This document shows, piece by piece, positions 63,517-64,000 of a stretch of 64,000 bases of DNA (position 1 is its first letter; every line of letters begins with the position of its first letter). The notes under the pieces are model-generated. The model was given only the letters and a program-made list of their open reading frames with translations. It was not told the DNA's origin and did no database searches. This stretch comes from Hippasteria phrygiana (taxonomy: Eukaryota > Echinodermata > Asteroidea > Valvatida > Goniasteridae). The position numbers and the translations under genes are program-made. Location of the stretch: assembly GCA_037893225.1 (NCBI GenBank), contig JAZGUH010000197.1, positions 1,116,001 through 1,180,000 on the forward strand. Reading direction: 5' to 3'.

Positions 63517-64000
63517 AATGGTGAATTTCCCATATTTATATTTAGTGTTGAAAAAACACAAAAGTGGAAATACATGTATGGACGTGTCCATGTTACATCA
63601 AACTGACACTTGTTTTTTTGGTAAAATATAAATTACATGATTTAAAACTTTCTGAAATATTGCTCACCCAAAGACTGATGTTACATGAAATAACTGAATC
63701 AAATGTAATAGTACTTTTAAAGACATGGATAAATGTCACACACTGTGTCCCAACCTGGTGGAATGACCCATATACATGTATTTCAAACACTCGAAATGAA
63801 CAATGCTTTAGACTCTTCTATTTTTTGGGTGGGGTGCAATGGTAACAACTACTTTAATTTGACACGTCAGTAAAATGGGACAAATAAAACTGTTGAACAT
63901 AGTGTACCGGGCGCATATATTTACAATTTTAGGAAAGGTTAAAAATAGGATCTTAAAAAATACTATGATTGCTTGCTTTGGTCTGCTCTGGACATGTATC
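63517..64000. other. Non-coding right edge
   Basis: AT-rich, no gene recognised. A GTGTCCATGTTACATC word (63584) relates it to 61560-62376. Confidence 0.4.

Overview
This looks like a gene-poor, repeat-dense stretch of a metazoan nuclear genome. There are no operons, no bacterial-style gene packing and no rRNA or ordinary tRNA genes. Nearly every recognisable coding segment belongs to a transposable element. The mix (Tx1-like LINE, Kolobok-like TTAA elements with THAP exons, Helentron-like elements, hAT, CACTA-like, Mutator-like and PIF-like short elements, tRNA-derived SINEs, long poly-C/poly-G runs) fits a marine invertebrate, perhaps a deuterostome such as a lancelet, echinoderm or hemichordate. 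That placement is inference; no host gene was found to anchor it.

Region 1-26.9 kb is one deeply nested stack. A decayed Ty3/gypsy element (pol fragment 1-613, resuming at 22867, 3' LTR 25896-26872) is split in its reverse transcriptase by about 22 kb. The insert is mainly an AACGTT-rich terminal-inverted-repeat element (4193-22866) with 60-bp tandem repeats on both sides. Its left arm is broken by a Kolobok-like element (4257-5672) and by a tandem pair of Helentron-like elements (5710-19736). The first Helentron copy is broken by a Tx1-like LINE (6305-17623), and the LINE 5' region is broken by a 5.8-kb CACTA-like element (6876-12673) that carries its own SINE-like insertion. Matching sequence on both sides of each insert, or short target duplications, give the order of events.

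Region 26.9-42.4 kb has no convincing gene. It holds tRNA-derived SINEs, short inverted-repeat elements, a 256-bp tandem repeat (34.06-34.83 kb), a 19-bp satellite (38.1-38.45 kb), a hairpin element at 40.2 kb and a TTAA-flanked element (40950-41633).

Region 42413-51300 is a full-length, apparently young Ty3/gypsy element: two 750-bp LTRs that look identical, a tRNA-Leu primer-binding site, gag, a GGGAAAC slippery heptamer, an intact protease/RT/RNase H/integrase ORF, and a third intact 450-aa ORF where env would lie. ORF3 has two C2H2 zinc fingers and a C-terminal ungapped duplication of a 37-residue module, with a splice-acceptor-like site just upstream. Gag would form particles, the frameshift would supply enzymes, and ORF3 may be expressed from a spliced RNA. 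ORF3 is the best candidate here for something undescribed.

Region 51.3-64 kb is again a mosaic of non-autonomous DNA elements with clear termini: hAT-like, 19-bp satellite (inverse orientation of the 38-kb copy), PIF/Harbinger-like, a larger hAT-like element, an element with a perfect 8-bp duplication, a Mutator-like element with a 9-bp duplication, and one built from TTACCCGGGTAA palindromes.
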